Below, piece after piece: positions 15,795 to 23,248 of a DNA stretch of 29,580 bases; the first letter of the stretch is position 1; each line of letters opens with the position of its first letter. The notes under the pieces were generated by a model. The model had not been told where the DNA came from. It saw nothing but the letters and a program-made list of their open reading frames with translations, and did no database searches. Source of the DNA: Bacteroidota bacterium (GTDB taxonomy: Bacteria; Bacteroidota; Bacteroidia; Chitinophagales; Chitinophagaceae); assembly GCA_023424015.1 (NCBI GenBank), contig JAFAEM010000029.1, positions 1 through 29,580 of the forward strand. The letters are read 5' to 3'. A program made the position numbers and the translations under genes.

Positions 15795-15843
15795 TGGCTT
15801 GTTGCGTTCATGATCCTACATTCACCATCTAATAACCACCGAT

Positions 15844-16455
15844 ATGTTGAAATCTGTACGCCTATTTTTCTCAGTCGTTTTACTGTCAACACTTCAACCC
15901 TGTCTTGCTCAAAACGATTCTACCCTGTCGCAGAAGATCGTCAATGAATTCTGTATCGAATTTTCAAAGAAGGATTTTGAGAAATTCAAAGGCGCTGAGC
16001 TTGAAATAGGCCTGATCGCTGTCCCACTTATTGAGAAATATAAAAATGAAATTGAAAAAGAGTGGAACCTGACCACGGAAAATGATGAGGACTATACAAA
16101 GATCAGCGAAAGGATCGGCAAAGAAGCCGCCTTTGCCTGTCCGAAATTCCTGGAGTTTCTAAAAAACAACCTGGATGAGATCTCTGAATTCGATGAAGAT
16201 GAAATCAAATCAATCGAAGGAACGTTCCAGCGACTGGATGAGCAGGCATTTTCGACGCTTATAATCAAAACAAAAACCGGTAAGGACGAAAGACTATGGT
16301 GGTTGGGTTATTTTGAAGGAGAAAGCGCCTTGAAATCGCCTGCCACACTTTCAAAAAAGAACCTTGCCCTGAAATACGCCGACATGGAAGTGTATGATCC
16401 CAAGTTAAAAGAATACAGGACCATCAAAGTGATCAAAAAACTGGATGTCAAGTAA
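15844..16455 (+). CDS. Secreted hypothetical protein
   Basis: I do not recognise this 203-residue protein. It has a clear signal peptide (MLKSVRLFFSVVLLSTLQPCLAQ) and a mature part that is acidic and lysine-rich in its first two thirds, probably mostly helical. A more beta-like C-terminal third (LIIKTKTGKDERLWWLGYF, VYDPKLKEYRTIKVIKK) follows. One Cys sits in each half of the helical part. It follows the PorP/SprF gene and could be co-transcribed with it, but that gives no specific function. It is convergent with the SLC13 gene. Confidence 0.7.
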   Translation: MLKSVRLFFSVVLLSTLQPCLAQNDSTLSQKIVNEFCIEFSKKDFEKFKGAELEIGLIAVPLIEKYKNEIEKEWNLTTENDEDYTKISERIGKEAAFACPKFLEFLKNNLDEISEFDEDEIKSIEGTFQRLDEQAFSTLIIKTKTGKDERLWWLGYFEGESALKSPATLSKKNLALKYADMEVYDPKLKEYRTIKVIKKLDVK

Positions 16456-16479
16456 GCCATCAACAAGGTCCGGCCTGCC

Positions 16480-17928
16480 TTAGATCCACAATAACATCGG
16501 CAACAGGAACCAGGCAAACAGGGTGATCAGGATCGCTGCGACGATATTCATCACAAATCCCGCCTTTGTCATATCACTCAGCCTGATATGCCCACTTGCA
16601 AAGACGATCGCGTTGGGTGGTGTCCCCATCGGCAACATGCTGGCACAACTCGCAGCCAGTGTCATGGCGATACCCACCATGAGCGGGTTCATACCGATCG
16701 CATCTGCCATGGAAGAAACGACGGGCGCAAATACAATCACCTGCGCTACATTGCTCATTACCTCGCTCAGGAACATGGTCACCAAAACCACGACCAGCAG
16801 CAGGATAAACTGGTTACCGGCAAATTGCGAAAGCCAGACACCAAGTTGTTGCATGAGTCCCGCATTCTCGAGTGCTGTGGCGAGTGAAATACCGCCACCA
16901 AATAAGAGCAGGATCCCCCAGGCCATTTTTTTTGTATCATCCCATTCCAGTATGGACCCGGCATTTTCGTCTTTGGCCGGACAAATAAATAATGCGATAG
17001 CGCCGATCAACGCAATGATGGAATCATTCAGTTTTAAAAATGACTGGCTTGCATTGATGATATCTTTTGTGATCCATAAACTGGCCGTTGCAATAAAGAT
17101 CCCCAGCACTCTTTTTTCATTTACCGAAAATGGTCCAAGCTCTGCGATCTCATCGCTGATCAGCTGACGGGTGGCATGATCGGACTTTATACGGTTGGGG
17201 AACAGCCATTTTACCATCACCCAATACAGGCTCGCCAGCAATAACAGCGCAAGCGGTGTACAGATCAGCATCCAGCTTAGGAAGTCAACATTATAATTAT
17301 ATTTTTTCTCGATGTACGCCACATAGGCCACATTAGGCGGCGTACCGATGATCGTGGCAATACCGCCGATATTGGACGCATAAGCGATAGACAACATCAG
17401 TGTCAGCGAGAAATTAGCAATGTTTCCATCTCCTTTATTATTCTCCCTCATCACATGTATAACCGAAAGTGCGATGGGAAACATCATCATGGTGGTGGCC
17501 GTATTGCTAAGCCACATGCTAAGTAATCCGGTTGATAATATAAAGCCGAGAACAATTCTATTACCACTTGTACCCGTGATCCTGATGATATTAAGAGCGA
17601 TCCGGCGGTGAAGATTCCATTTCTCGATCGCCAGGCCCAGCATAAACCCGCCCATAAATAAAAAAATAACCGGGTTGGCATAAGGCGATGCAGCTGCCTC
17701 CATCGTTGAGATCTTCAGCAAAGGAAATAACACCAGGGGTAGTAATGCTACTACCGGCATGGGCAGGGCTTCCGCTACCCACCAGGTGATCATCAATCCG
17801 GCAACCGCAAGCACTTTCGCTGCAGCTGCATCTACATTAAAGGGATTTACATACAAAAGAAACAGCGAAACGATCACGCCCAACAACAGGGAAAATAGCT
17901 TCCGTTTCGGCCTGGAAATACTAAACAA
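16480..17928 (-). CDS. SLC13/DASS-family sodium-coupled anion transporter
   Basis: This 482-residue integral membrane protein has roughly a dozen hydrophobic segments and the divalent-anion:sodium symporter architecture. SNT motif 1 is at residues 141-143 (LSNTATTMMMFPIA). GTPPN appears twice, at ~195-199 and in PMGTPPNAIVFASG near the C-terminus, fitting the inverted-repeat fold. The second SNT position reads Ser-Asn-Val (392-394, MSNVAQ). Likely substrates are dicarboxylates such as succinate or fumarate, or sulfate; sequence alone does not decide. The only start keeping the first membrane helix is a TTG at 17928, since an in-frame stop lies just upstream at 17947-17949. Confidence 0.88.
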   Translation of the reverse strand: MFSISRPKRKLFSLLLGVIVSLFLLYVNPFNVDAAAAKVLAVAGLMITWWVAEALPMPVVALLPLVLFPLLKISTMEAAASPYANPVIFLFMGGFMLGLAIEKWNLHRRIALNIIRITGTSGNRIVLGFILSTGLLSMWLSNTATTMMMFPIALSVIHVMRENNKGDGNIANFSLTLMLSIAYASNIGGIATIIGTPPNVAYVAYIEKKYNYNVDFLSWMLICTPLALLLLASLYWVMVKWLFPNRIKSDHATRQLISDEIAELGPFSVNEKRVLGIFIATASLWITKDIINASQSFLKLNDSIIALIGAIALFICPAKDENAGSILEWDDTKKMAWGILLLFGGGISLATALENAGLMQQLGVWLSQFAGNQFILLLVVVLVTMFLSEVMSNVAQVIVFAPVVSSMADAIGMNPLMVGIAMTLAASCASMLPMGTPPNAIVFASGHIRLSDMTKAGFVMNIVAAILITLFAWFLLPMLLWI

Positions 17929-18089
17929 ACGCTGGAGGTTTTTTTGTCAAGATACAATGTTAAGCCGAAAGTCGATAGACGGAATTACAAAAAAATAAGC
18001 TGATAACAGACCAGGTATAATTTCCTCGAGCATTGAACTTCATTCAATCCGGGGAAATACTCCATCCTTTCTTGTTCAATGAACCCTCT

Positions 18090-18695
18090 TCACCTCGGCC
18101 TGCCACTCACAAAAGGATTTCCCTTTACATAATATCGGTATGGTAATAACGCATCTTTACCCGCATAATCCACTCCAATACGAGGCGACTTAAAAATTTC
18201 CCTAGCACCATAATTAAATCCATCATCTGCCAGGAAAATACTCCCGCCAACCAGCGAAGTACCAGTATCGATCGTGTGAATTCCCAATGCTTTTGATACA
18301 TTACCGGGACCACGGGTCAGGGTGTCATCAGGTTTGGACTTACCTGTACGCAACAACATATCCTGTATACCTATCACGGGTTCGAGGCCACGGATCAGTA
18401 CGGCGTGCGGGGCCTCCTTTACATTCGTCACAACATTAAACAAATGATGGATCCCATAGCACAGGTACACATATGCAAGGCCTCCATCTTTATACATCAC
18501 TTCATTACGTGCAGTGCGTCGTCCGCCAAATGCATGCGAAGCTTTATCAGGCGCACCAGCATAAGCTTCACACTCCACAATTCGCCCACCCGTCCTGATG
18601 CCGTCTTTATATGTGATTAATAATTTTCCAATTAGATCCTCCGCCACTTCGAGCACATTGTCTCGCCTGTAAAAATCAAGTTTAAGTTTCTTCAT
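18090..18695 (-). CDS. mpg: 3-methyladenine DNA glycosylase (AAG/Mpg family)
   Basis: This 201-residue monofunctional glycosylase excises alkylated purines (3-methyladenine, hypoxanthine and similar) in base excision repair. Family marks are the catalytic-glutamate region RIVECEAYAG (residues 38-47), SHAFGG-R-T-A-RN, YVYLCYGIHHLFNVVT, AVLIRGLEP, and the C-terminal RGPGNVSKALGI block that lines the base pocket. Length and motifs are standard for bacterial AAG proteins. It lies upstream of the SLC13 gene on the same strand with ~160 bases between, so it is probably a separate transcript. Confidence 0.95.
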   Translation of the reverse strand: MKKLKLDFYRRDNVLEVAEDLIGKLLITYKDGIRTGGRIVECEAYAGAPDKASHAFGGRRTARNEVMYKDGGLAYVYLCYGIHHLFNVVTNVKEAPHAVLIRGLEPVIGIQDMLLRTGKSKPDDTLTRGPGNVSKALGIHTIDTGTSLVGGSIFLADDGFNYGAREIFKSPRIGVDYAGKDALLPYRYYVKGNPFVSGRPR

Positions 18696-18732
18696 CCTTC
18701 ACAATCCCATTTTAAATATTATCCTGTTGCAT

Positions 18733-18780
18733 TTCCACATTTTCACATCTCCACATTTTCACATCTCCACATTTTCACAC
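18733..18780. repeat. Octamer tandem array (6 units)
   Basis: Six contiguous 8-base units occur here: TTCCACAT, TTTCACAT, CTCCACAT, TTTCACAT, CTCCACAT, TTTCACAC. The last four can also be read as two 16-base units. The array is intergenic, between the divergent mpg and EI24 genes, with strong purine/pyrimidine strand asymmetry. No function is known to me. Confidence 0.9.
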
Positions 18781-18851
18781 CGCCAAATTCCAATAACAAA
18801 TTCTCAATTTCCTCCCTCTTATTCCATTATATTTACCATCAAAAATAAGTC

Positions 18852-19595
18852 TTGCTAAAAGAAATTGTAATAACCATCCAATCCTGGGGAGAAGCTCATC
18901 GTTTCATTTCGCAGCATAAGCTTTGGAAATGGGTGATCATTCCGGGATTGATTTATACGATTTTGTTTATTGCAGCGATGTATTTTTTTGGCCGATCTGC
19001 CACGGCGGTGATAGAATACATCACCCATATATTGCAGCTCAGCACCTGGATACAAAAATTTGAAAACAGTCTTGTAGGCTTTTTGTTTACACTTACCGGC
19101 ATCATCCTCTGGCTGGTTCTACTCCTTTTCTATTTTTCGTTTTTTAAATATATCTGCCTGATCATCGGCTCTCCCGCTTTTGCTTATCTGAACCGCAAGA
19201 CTGAACTGATACTCGAAGGCAGTGAAGTAGGACCTGGCTGGTCAGATATATCTGCCGAAGCCAGGCGCGGTATTTATATTGCCATGCGAAACTGTGCCTG
19301 GCAGACTTTATACCTGTTGGGTTTAATTATGTTGAGTCTTGTACCCATCGTGGGCTGGATCATCCCGCTGGTGGTGATTGTGCTTGAATGTTATTACTAC
19401 GGTTTCTCTATGCTCGACTACGGTTTTGCGAGAAACAAGTATAGCACGGCCCAGAGCGTGGCGTTTGTAGGAAGACATAAAGGTCTGGCCATCGGCAATG
19501 GATTTTTATTTTATCTCACGCATGTATTGATCATCTTTGCCCCAGCGTACGCCATAGTAGCCGCGACTCTCACCGTTCATAAAGTAAAAAGCTGA
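18852..19595 (+). CDS. EI24/CysZ-like membrane protein
   Basis: This 247-residue protein has about five to six hydrophobic segments, including WVIIPGLIYTILFIAAMYFF, the long LVGFLFTLTGIILWLVLLLF stretch, LYLLGLIMLSLVPIVGWIIP and LTHVLIIFAPAYAIV. The layout and the P-x-V-G-W-I-I-P segment fit the EI24 domain family, whose best-known bacterial member is the sulfate transporter CysZ. Bacteroidetes members are functionally uncharacterised, so a transport role is only suggested. The start is a TTG at 18852: an in-frame TAA is at 18846-18848 and no ATG occurs until far into the first membrane helix. The next gene begins 2 bases after its stop, so the two are probably co-transcribed. Confidence 0.75.
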   Translation: MLKEIVITIQSWGEAHRFISQHKLWKWVIIPGLIYTILFIAAMYFFGRSATAVIEYITHILQLSTWIQKFENSLVGFLFTLTGIILWLVLLLFYFSFFKYICLIIGSPAFAYLNRKTELILEGSEVGPGWSDISAEARRGIYIAMRNCAWQTLYLLGLIMLSLVPIVGWIIPLVVIVLECYYYGFSMLDYGFARNKYSTAQSVAFVGRHKGLAIGNGFLFYLTHVLIIFAPAYAIVAATLTVHKVKS

Positions 19596-19597
19596 TC

Positions 19598-20305
19598 ATG
19601 CAGTCCGCCCGCGTATATCTCATTCCTTCATTACTTGATGAACAGGGCCTCCAGGCCATCCCACCTTATATCGTCACCGCTGTACAGTCATGCCAGGTAT
19701 TTTTCGTGGAAAATGAAAGAACAGCCCGGCGTTTTTTAAAACTTTTATGGAAGGAAATGGTGATCGACAACTATGAATGGTATCCCATCCATAAAGCGGA
19801 GGAACAGGCCATCGCTGTTTTCCGGCAGAAACTGGGGGAAGGAAAAACCATCGGGATCATCAGCGAAGCAGGTTGCCCCGGCATAGCGGACCCCGGACAG
19901 GTGCTGGTATCGGTGGCACAGTCGATGAACGTGAGCGTCAAACCCCTGGTAGGTCCCAATTCCATCCTGCTGGCATTGATGGCAAGTGGTATGAACGGGC
20001 AGCAATTTCGATTTGTAGGCTACCTGCCTATCGATCAGCCCCAACGGGTACAGGCCATCAGGGAACTGGAAGCAGAGTCAGTAAAAAGAAGTTCCACCCA
20101 GATATTTATTGAAACACCTTACCGCAATAACCAGCTACTGGAGGTACTGCTTAAAACCTGCAGGCCACAAACAAGGATAAGCCTGGCGGTAAATCTGACC
20201 GGAGAAAGGGAATGGATAAAGACTCAAACGGTTGCGGATTGGAAAAAATCGAAAACCGATATACATAAACAACCCGCTATTTTCCTAATGCTGGCAGCTC
20301 AGTAG
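19598..20305 (+). CDS. RsmI-like SAM-dependent methyltransferase
   Basis: This 235-residue protein belongs to the tetrapyrrole-methylase fold group, closest to RsmI (16S rRNA 2'-O-ribose methyltransferase for C1402). Marks are ISEAGCPGIADPG (residues 88-100), VGPNSILLALMASGMNGQQF (118-137), GYLP (141-144) and IFIETPYRNN. It is shorter than classical RsmI (~280 residues) and its N-terminus lacks the usual G-x-L-Y-V-V-T-P-I-G-N motif, here VYLIPSLLDE. It may therefore be the diverged short paralogue found in Bacteroidetes, with an uncertain substrate. It follows the EI24-like gene by 2 bases, and its 3' end overlaps the convergent gene by 7 bases. Confidence 0.82.
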   Translation: MQSARVYLIPSLLDEQGLQAIPPYIVTAVQSCQVFFVENERTARRFLKLLWKEMVIDNYEWYPIHKAEEQAIAVFRQKLGEGKTIGIISEAGCPGIADPGQVLVSVAQSMNVSVKPLVGPNSILLALMASGMNGQQFRFVGYLPIDQPQRVQAIRELEAESVKRSSTQIFIETPYRNNQLLEVLLKTCRPQTRISLAVNLTGEREWIKTQTVADWKKSKTDIHKQPAIFLMLAAQ

Positions 20306-20727
20306 CCACGCTCCGGATCGCGCATGGAAATAATACTGTCGACGATATACCTGGTATTGCCCCGCCAGGGGATCACACCATTGTACTCCTTGTAATGCAG
20401 GTCAAATATCTTTCCGCTATTGACTTTAAGAATATCGAAGATCCTTTTATCCTTGATGGAAAATTCAAATTCGTTTGACTGTATGGCGCCAACTGTCTTG
20501 CTGCGAATGCCTTCCTGGATCAATTTCCCCTCGTAGGTCTTGAACAACTGACCCTTGCGAACTGCATAGTTGAGGTACCCGGATTTTACCCCATCACTTG
20601 TATAAGGGTAATAGAACTTCCAATAGATATATCCCGCCAGGAAGAGCACCAACACAATAACAAACGTTCGAAATACCTTCCTGAAACCGGAACCTCTCCG
20701 CCGGGTGGCTTTCGTTACATCTTCCAT
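20299..20727 (-). CDS. Small membrane-anchored hypothetical protein
   Basis: This 142-residue protein has a basic N-terminus (KATRRRGSGFRK), one membrane helix at ~20-37 (FVIVLVLFLAGYIYWKF) and a ~100-residue extracytoplasmic domain without a motif I can name. I have the impression that similar short single-span proteins are widespread in Bacteroidetes, but I assign no function. It overlaps the convergent methyltransferase gene by 7 bases, and its start faces the arginine operon leader. Confidence 0.7.
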   Translation of the reverse strand: MEDVTKATRRRGSGFRKVFRTFVIVLVLFLAGYIYWKFYYPYTSDGVKSGYLNYAVRKGQLFKTYEGKLIQEGIRSKTVGAIQSNEFEFSIKDKRIFDILKVNSGKIFDLHYKEYNGVIPWRGNTRYIVDSIISMRDPERGY

Positions 20728-20749
20728 AATCAGTATTTATAACAAAAAA

Positions 20750-20784
20750 TTTGTGATGTCAATCAATTTTAAATTATACATTTG
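20750..20784 (+). promoter_or_regulatory. Candidate promoter for the arginine operon
   Basis: A TTTG at 20750-20753 and a TACATTTG at 20777-20784 resemble the Bacteroidetes -33 (TTTG) and -7 (TAnnTTTG) elements. The spacing is 23 bases, slightly longer than the usual ~19-21. Transcription from it would give a leader of about 255 bases before the GNAT start at 21049. Confidence 0.35.
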
Positions 20785-20952
20785 TGCCTCAATTTACAAT
20801 TTGTTTGTAAACGTGAGCAACATTTTGACCCATACGAAGCAGTTGGCATTTCATGCACCCAATACAAGTGGCGTGTATGCAGTAGGATTCGACTTATTTA
20901 CTTTCTGCCGCCCCTGCCCGACTGCGAGGTGGACCCGACGCCGCCCTGCATG

Positions 20953-20988
20953 CTGACAGGACGAACCCCTTACCACGGCCCCTGTCAG
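20953..20988 (+). promoter_or_regulatory. 8-bp inverted repeat in arginine operon leader
   Basis: CTGACAGG (20953-20960) and CCTGTCAG (20981-20988) are perfect inverted repeats separated by a 20-base GC-rich loop. They lie 60 bases before the first arginine gene. The pair could be an RNA hairpin for leader control or a protein-binding operator. There is no T-run after it, so it is not a classical terminator. Confidence 0.45.
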
Positions 20989-21048
20989 TGAAACTTTCTC
21001 CGCAAATAGCATCAGGACTGGTCATCCGCAATATTCAATTCTTTCAAA

Positions 21049-21768
21049 GTGGACAATCAATCGATCATCATTCGGGTAGCTACCCAGGATGACAAAAAAT
21101 ATTCAACCATCATCACCGATGAGATGGAATCCTCGGCTAAAGCCCGTGGTACCGGCATCGCTAAACGCAGCCCCGAGTACATTGAGAAAAAAATCGATGA
21201 AGGCAAAGCTGTAATTGCTGTCACGAAAAACGGCGATTGGGTAGGTTTTTGCTATATCGAAACCTGGAGTCACGGGGAATATGTAGCCAACAGTGGTCTG
21301 ATCGTTTCGCCCGAGTATCGCAAAAGCGGTGTGGCCAAGTCGATCAAGCAAAAAATATTCAACCTTTCCAGGCAAATGTTTCCGAATGCCAAGATCTTCG
21401 GTCTAACCACTGGTCTTGCTGTCATGAAGATCAACTCCGACCTGGGATATGAGCCTGTCACTTACTCTGAGCTCACCCAGGACGAAGCATTCTGGGCAGG
21501 TTGCAAAAGCTGCGTCAACTATGACATACTCATGAGCAAGGATCGGAAAAACTGCATGTGCACCGCGATGCTGTTTGATCCGAAAGATCATTATGAACCG
21601 GAGGAAACGAAACAATACTTTAAGGAAAACGCGAAAGGATTTGAACGCCTTCTTCGCTTCAAGCAGTGGAAGCTATTGCGTCCTTTTATGAAAAAAGAAA
21701 AGACCAACGGCAACAACGGTGGCGGCAATAAGCTTAAAGCTTTGTTTCATCATTTTTTTAATTTCTAA
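21049..21768 (+). CDS. GNAT acyltransferase, putative N-acylglutamate synthase
   Basis: This 239-residue GNAT-fold protein is the first gene of the arginine operon. The acyl-CoA-binding segment is around residues 83-104 (GLIVSPEYRKSGVAKSIKQK). In Bacteroidetes a GNAT protein in this place (as next to argG in Bacteroides) is the accepted candidate for the first step, acylation of glutamate; classical ArgA or ArgJ is not seen here. A C-terminal C-x2-C...C-x-C set (Cys152, 155, 169, 171) suggests a bound metal. The last ~60 residues are basic. The start is the GTG at 21049, with no better ATG upstream in frame. argG follows after 15 bases. Given ArgF' Val90, the acyl donor may be succinyl-CoA. 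Confidence 0.75.
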   Translation: MDNQSIIIRVATQDDKKYSTIITDEMESSAKARGTGIAKRSPEYIEKKIDEGKAVIAVTKNGDWVGFCYIETWSHGEYVANSGLIVSPEYRKSGVAKSIKQKIFNLSRQMFPNAKIFGLTTGLAVMKINSDLGYEPVTYSELTQDEAFWAGCKSCVNYDILMSKDRKNCMCTAMLFDPKDHYEPEETKQYFKENAKGFERLLRFKQWKLLRPFMKKEKTNGNNGGGNKLKALFHHFFNF

Positions 21769-21783
21769 ATTTCTTGCTGATAC

Positions 21784-22980
21784 ATGTCAAAAAAGGTTGT
21801 CTTAGGTTTTAGTGGCGGTTTGGATACTTCGTATTGTGTGAAATATTTAAGCGAAGAAAAAGGTTACCAGGTTCATAGCATCATCGTCAACACCGGCGGT
21901 TTTTCGGATGAAGAGCTCAGGCAGATCGAATCGCATGCCTACCGGCTGGGTGTGGCATCTCACAAAACCGTAGATGCCGTGAAAAGCTACTACGACAGCA
22001 TCATCAAATATCTTATTTACGGCAATGTATTAAAGAATAATACCTACCCCCTTAGCGTTTCGGCGGAACGTCTCAGCCAGGCACTGCATATCGCGAGCTA
22101 TGCGGAAGAGCTGCAGGCCGACGCTGTGGCGCACGGTAGTACCGGCGCCGGCAACGACCAGGTGAGATTTGATATGATCTTTCATATCATGATCCCCGGT
22201 GTCGAGATCATCACACCCATCCGTGATCTTCAACTGAGCCGGGAAGCCGAAATTGAATACCTTAGGGCCAGGGGCGTGGAAATGAATTTTGAGAAAGCAG
22301 CCTATTCGATCAATAAAGGGCTATGGGGCACCAGTGTTGGCGGAAAAGAAACCCTGTCAAGCAAAGGTATCCTGCCCGAAGAGGCATGGCCAACACAGGT
22401 AACTAATACCGGAAGTGAAGAAGTAGTTTTGCATTTTGAAAAAGGGGAATTGAAAAAGGTCAATGACCTGGCTTTTAATCATCCTTCGGAAGCTATCCAG
22501 TTTTTGCAAAAGCTTGCAGGCCCCTATGGCATCGGCAGGGATATACATGTAGGCGATACAATTATCGGCATAAAAGGTCGCGTTGGATTTGAAGCCGCGG
22601 CACCGATGGTGATCCTCAAAGCCCATCATGCACTCGAAAAACATGTGCTTACTAAATGGCAGCTCAACTGGAAAGACCAGCTGGCACAGTTTTATGGCAA
22701 CTGGTTGCATGAAGGACAAATCCTGGATCCTGTGATGAGAGATATCGAAGCATTCCTGGAAAACAGCCAGCGCAACGTCACCGGTGATGTTTATGTGCAG
22801 CTTCTGCCCTATCGTTTCCAGGTGATCGGCGTGGAAAGTCCCTACGACCTTATGAACAGCAAGTTTGGAAAATATGGTGAGATGAATACCGGTTTTACCG
22901 GGGAAGATGTACGTGGCTTTAGCCGGATCTTTGGCAACCAAACCATGATGTATCACCTGGTTAAGGAAAATGTGAAGTAA
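21784..22980 (+). CDS. argG: Argininosuccinate synthase
   Basis: This 398-residue enzyme condenses citrulline and aspartate with ATP. The N-type ATP pyrophosphatase loop FSGGLDTS is at residues 9-16. Other family blocks are DAVAHGSTGAGNDQVRFD, TPIRDLQLSREAEIEYL, and the substrate-binding region YSINKGLWGTSVGG. Length and motifs are normal. It lies 15 bases after the GNAT gene. Its stop at 22978-22980 is followed directly by heptamer arrays, and the last 14 bases of the gene are part of the segment duplicated downstream. Confidence 0.97.
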   Translation: MSKKVVLGFSGGLDTSYCVKYLSEEKGYQVHSIIVNTGGFSDEELRQIESHAYRLGVASHKTVDAVKSYYDSIIKYLIYGNVLKNNTYPLSVSAERLSQALHIASYAEELQADAVAHGSTGAGNDQVRFDMIFHIMIPGVEIITPIRDLQLSREAEIEYLRARGVEMNFEKAAYSINKGLWGTSVGGKETLSSKGILPEEAWPTQVTNTGSEEVVLHFEKGELKKVNDLAFNHPSEAIQFLQKLAGPYGIGRDIHVGDTIIGIKGRVGFEAAAPMVILKAHHALEKHVLTKWQLNWKDQLAQFYGNWLHEGQILDPVMRDIEAFLENSQRNVTGDVYVQLLPYRFQVIGVESPYDLMNSKFGKYGEMNTGFTGEDVRGFSRIFGNQTMMYHLVKENVK

Positions 22981-23248
22981 GCTGCGAGATATGAGCTGCG
23001 AGCTACGAGCTACGAGCTGCGAGCCAGTGAGGTATCATATTATTCATTGCTCGACGCTCGAAGCTGAAAGCTCGAAGCTAAATTATAACCTGATGAAAAA
23101 ATGTGAAGTAAGCGATGAGCTGCGAGCCAGGGAAGGATTACCAGGTATTCAATTGCTCGTAGCTCGTAGCTCGTAGCTCGAAGCTCGAAGCTATATTATA
23201 CATTGCTCGTAGCTCGCAGCTCGAAGCTAAATTATAACCTGATGAAAA
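22967..23248 (+). repeat. Tandem duplication of the argG-argC spacer with heptamer arrays
   Basis: The spacer occurs twice. A 16-base left marker (AAAATGTGAAGTAAGC, the end of argG) is at 22967-22982 and again at 23098-23113. A 30-base right marker, running from GCTCGAAGC through the argC start region (ending TGATGAAAA), is at 23070-23099 and again at 23219-23248. Between markers each copy has 7-base units of one orientation (GAGCTGC, GAGCTAC) followed by units of the complementary orientation (GCTCGTA, GCTCGAA), so each copy can fold back on itself. The duplication left a second, decoy ATGAAAA at 23093 fused to argG-derived sequence. Confidence 0.9.

Larger units (their letters stand above)
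20728..21048. other. Leader/promoter region of the arginine operon
   Basis: About 320 bases with no convincing gene. The left 100 bases are very AT-rich and carry a promoter candidate. The right half turns abruptly GC-rich (about 20906-20985) and contains an 8-bp inverted repeat. Short open frames exist here, but they show no homology or codon character that I can recognise. Confidence 0.6.

Noticed and set aside
16523..17167. 214-codon open frame on the + strand
   Set aside because: It lies fully antisense to the SLC13 transporter gene, whose motifs and membrane segments are clear. The antisense frame has no recognisable domain.
20705..20956. Small + strand ORF in the arginine operon leader
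   Set aside because: It overlaps the start of the opposite-strand hypothetical gene, changes composition abruptly from AT-rich to GC-rich, and has no signal, domain or conserved neighbour spacing.
22357..22956. 199-codon open frame on the - strand
   Set aside because: It is antisense to argG, which has every family motif; the frame is a by-product of argG codon use.
22991..23176. 61-codon ORF between argG and argC
   Set aside because: It is made almost entirely of the heptamer arrays and the duplicated spacer; only the decoy start at 23093 inside it is worth noting.
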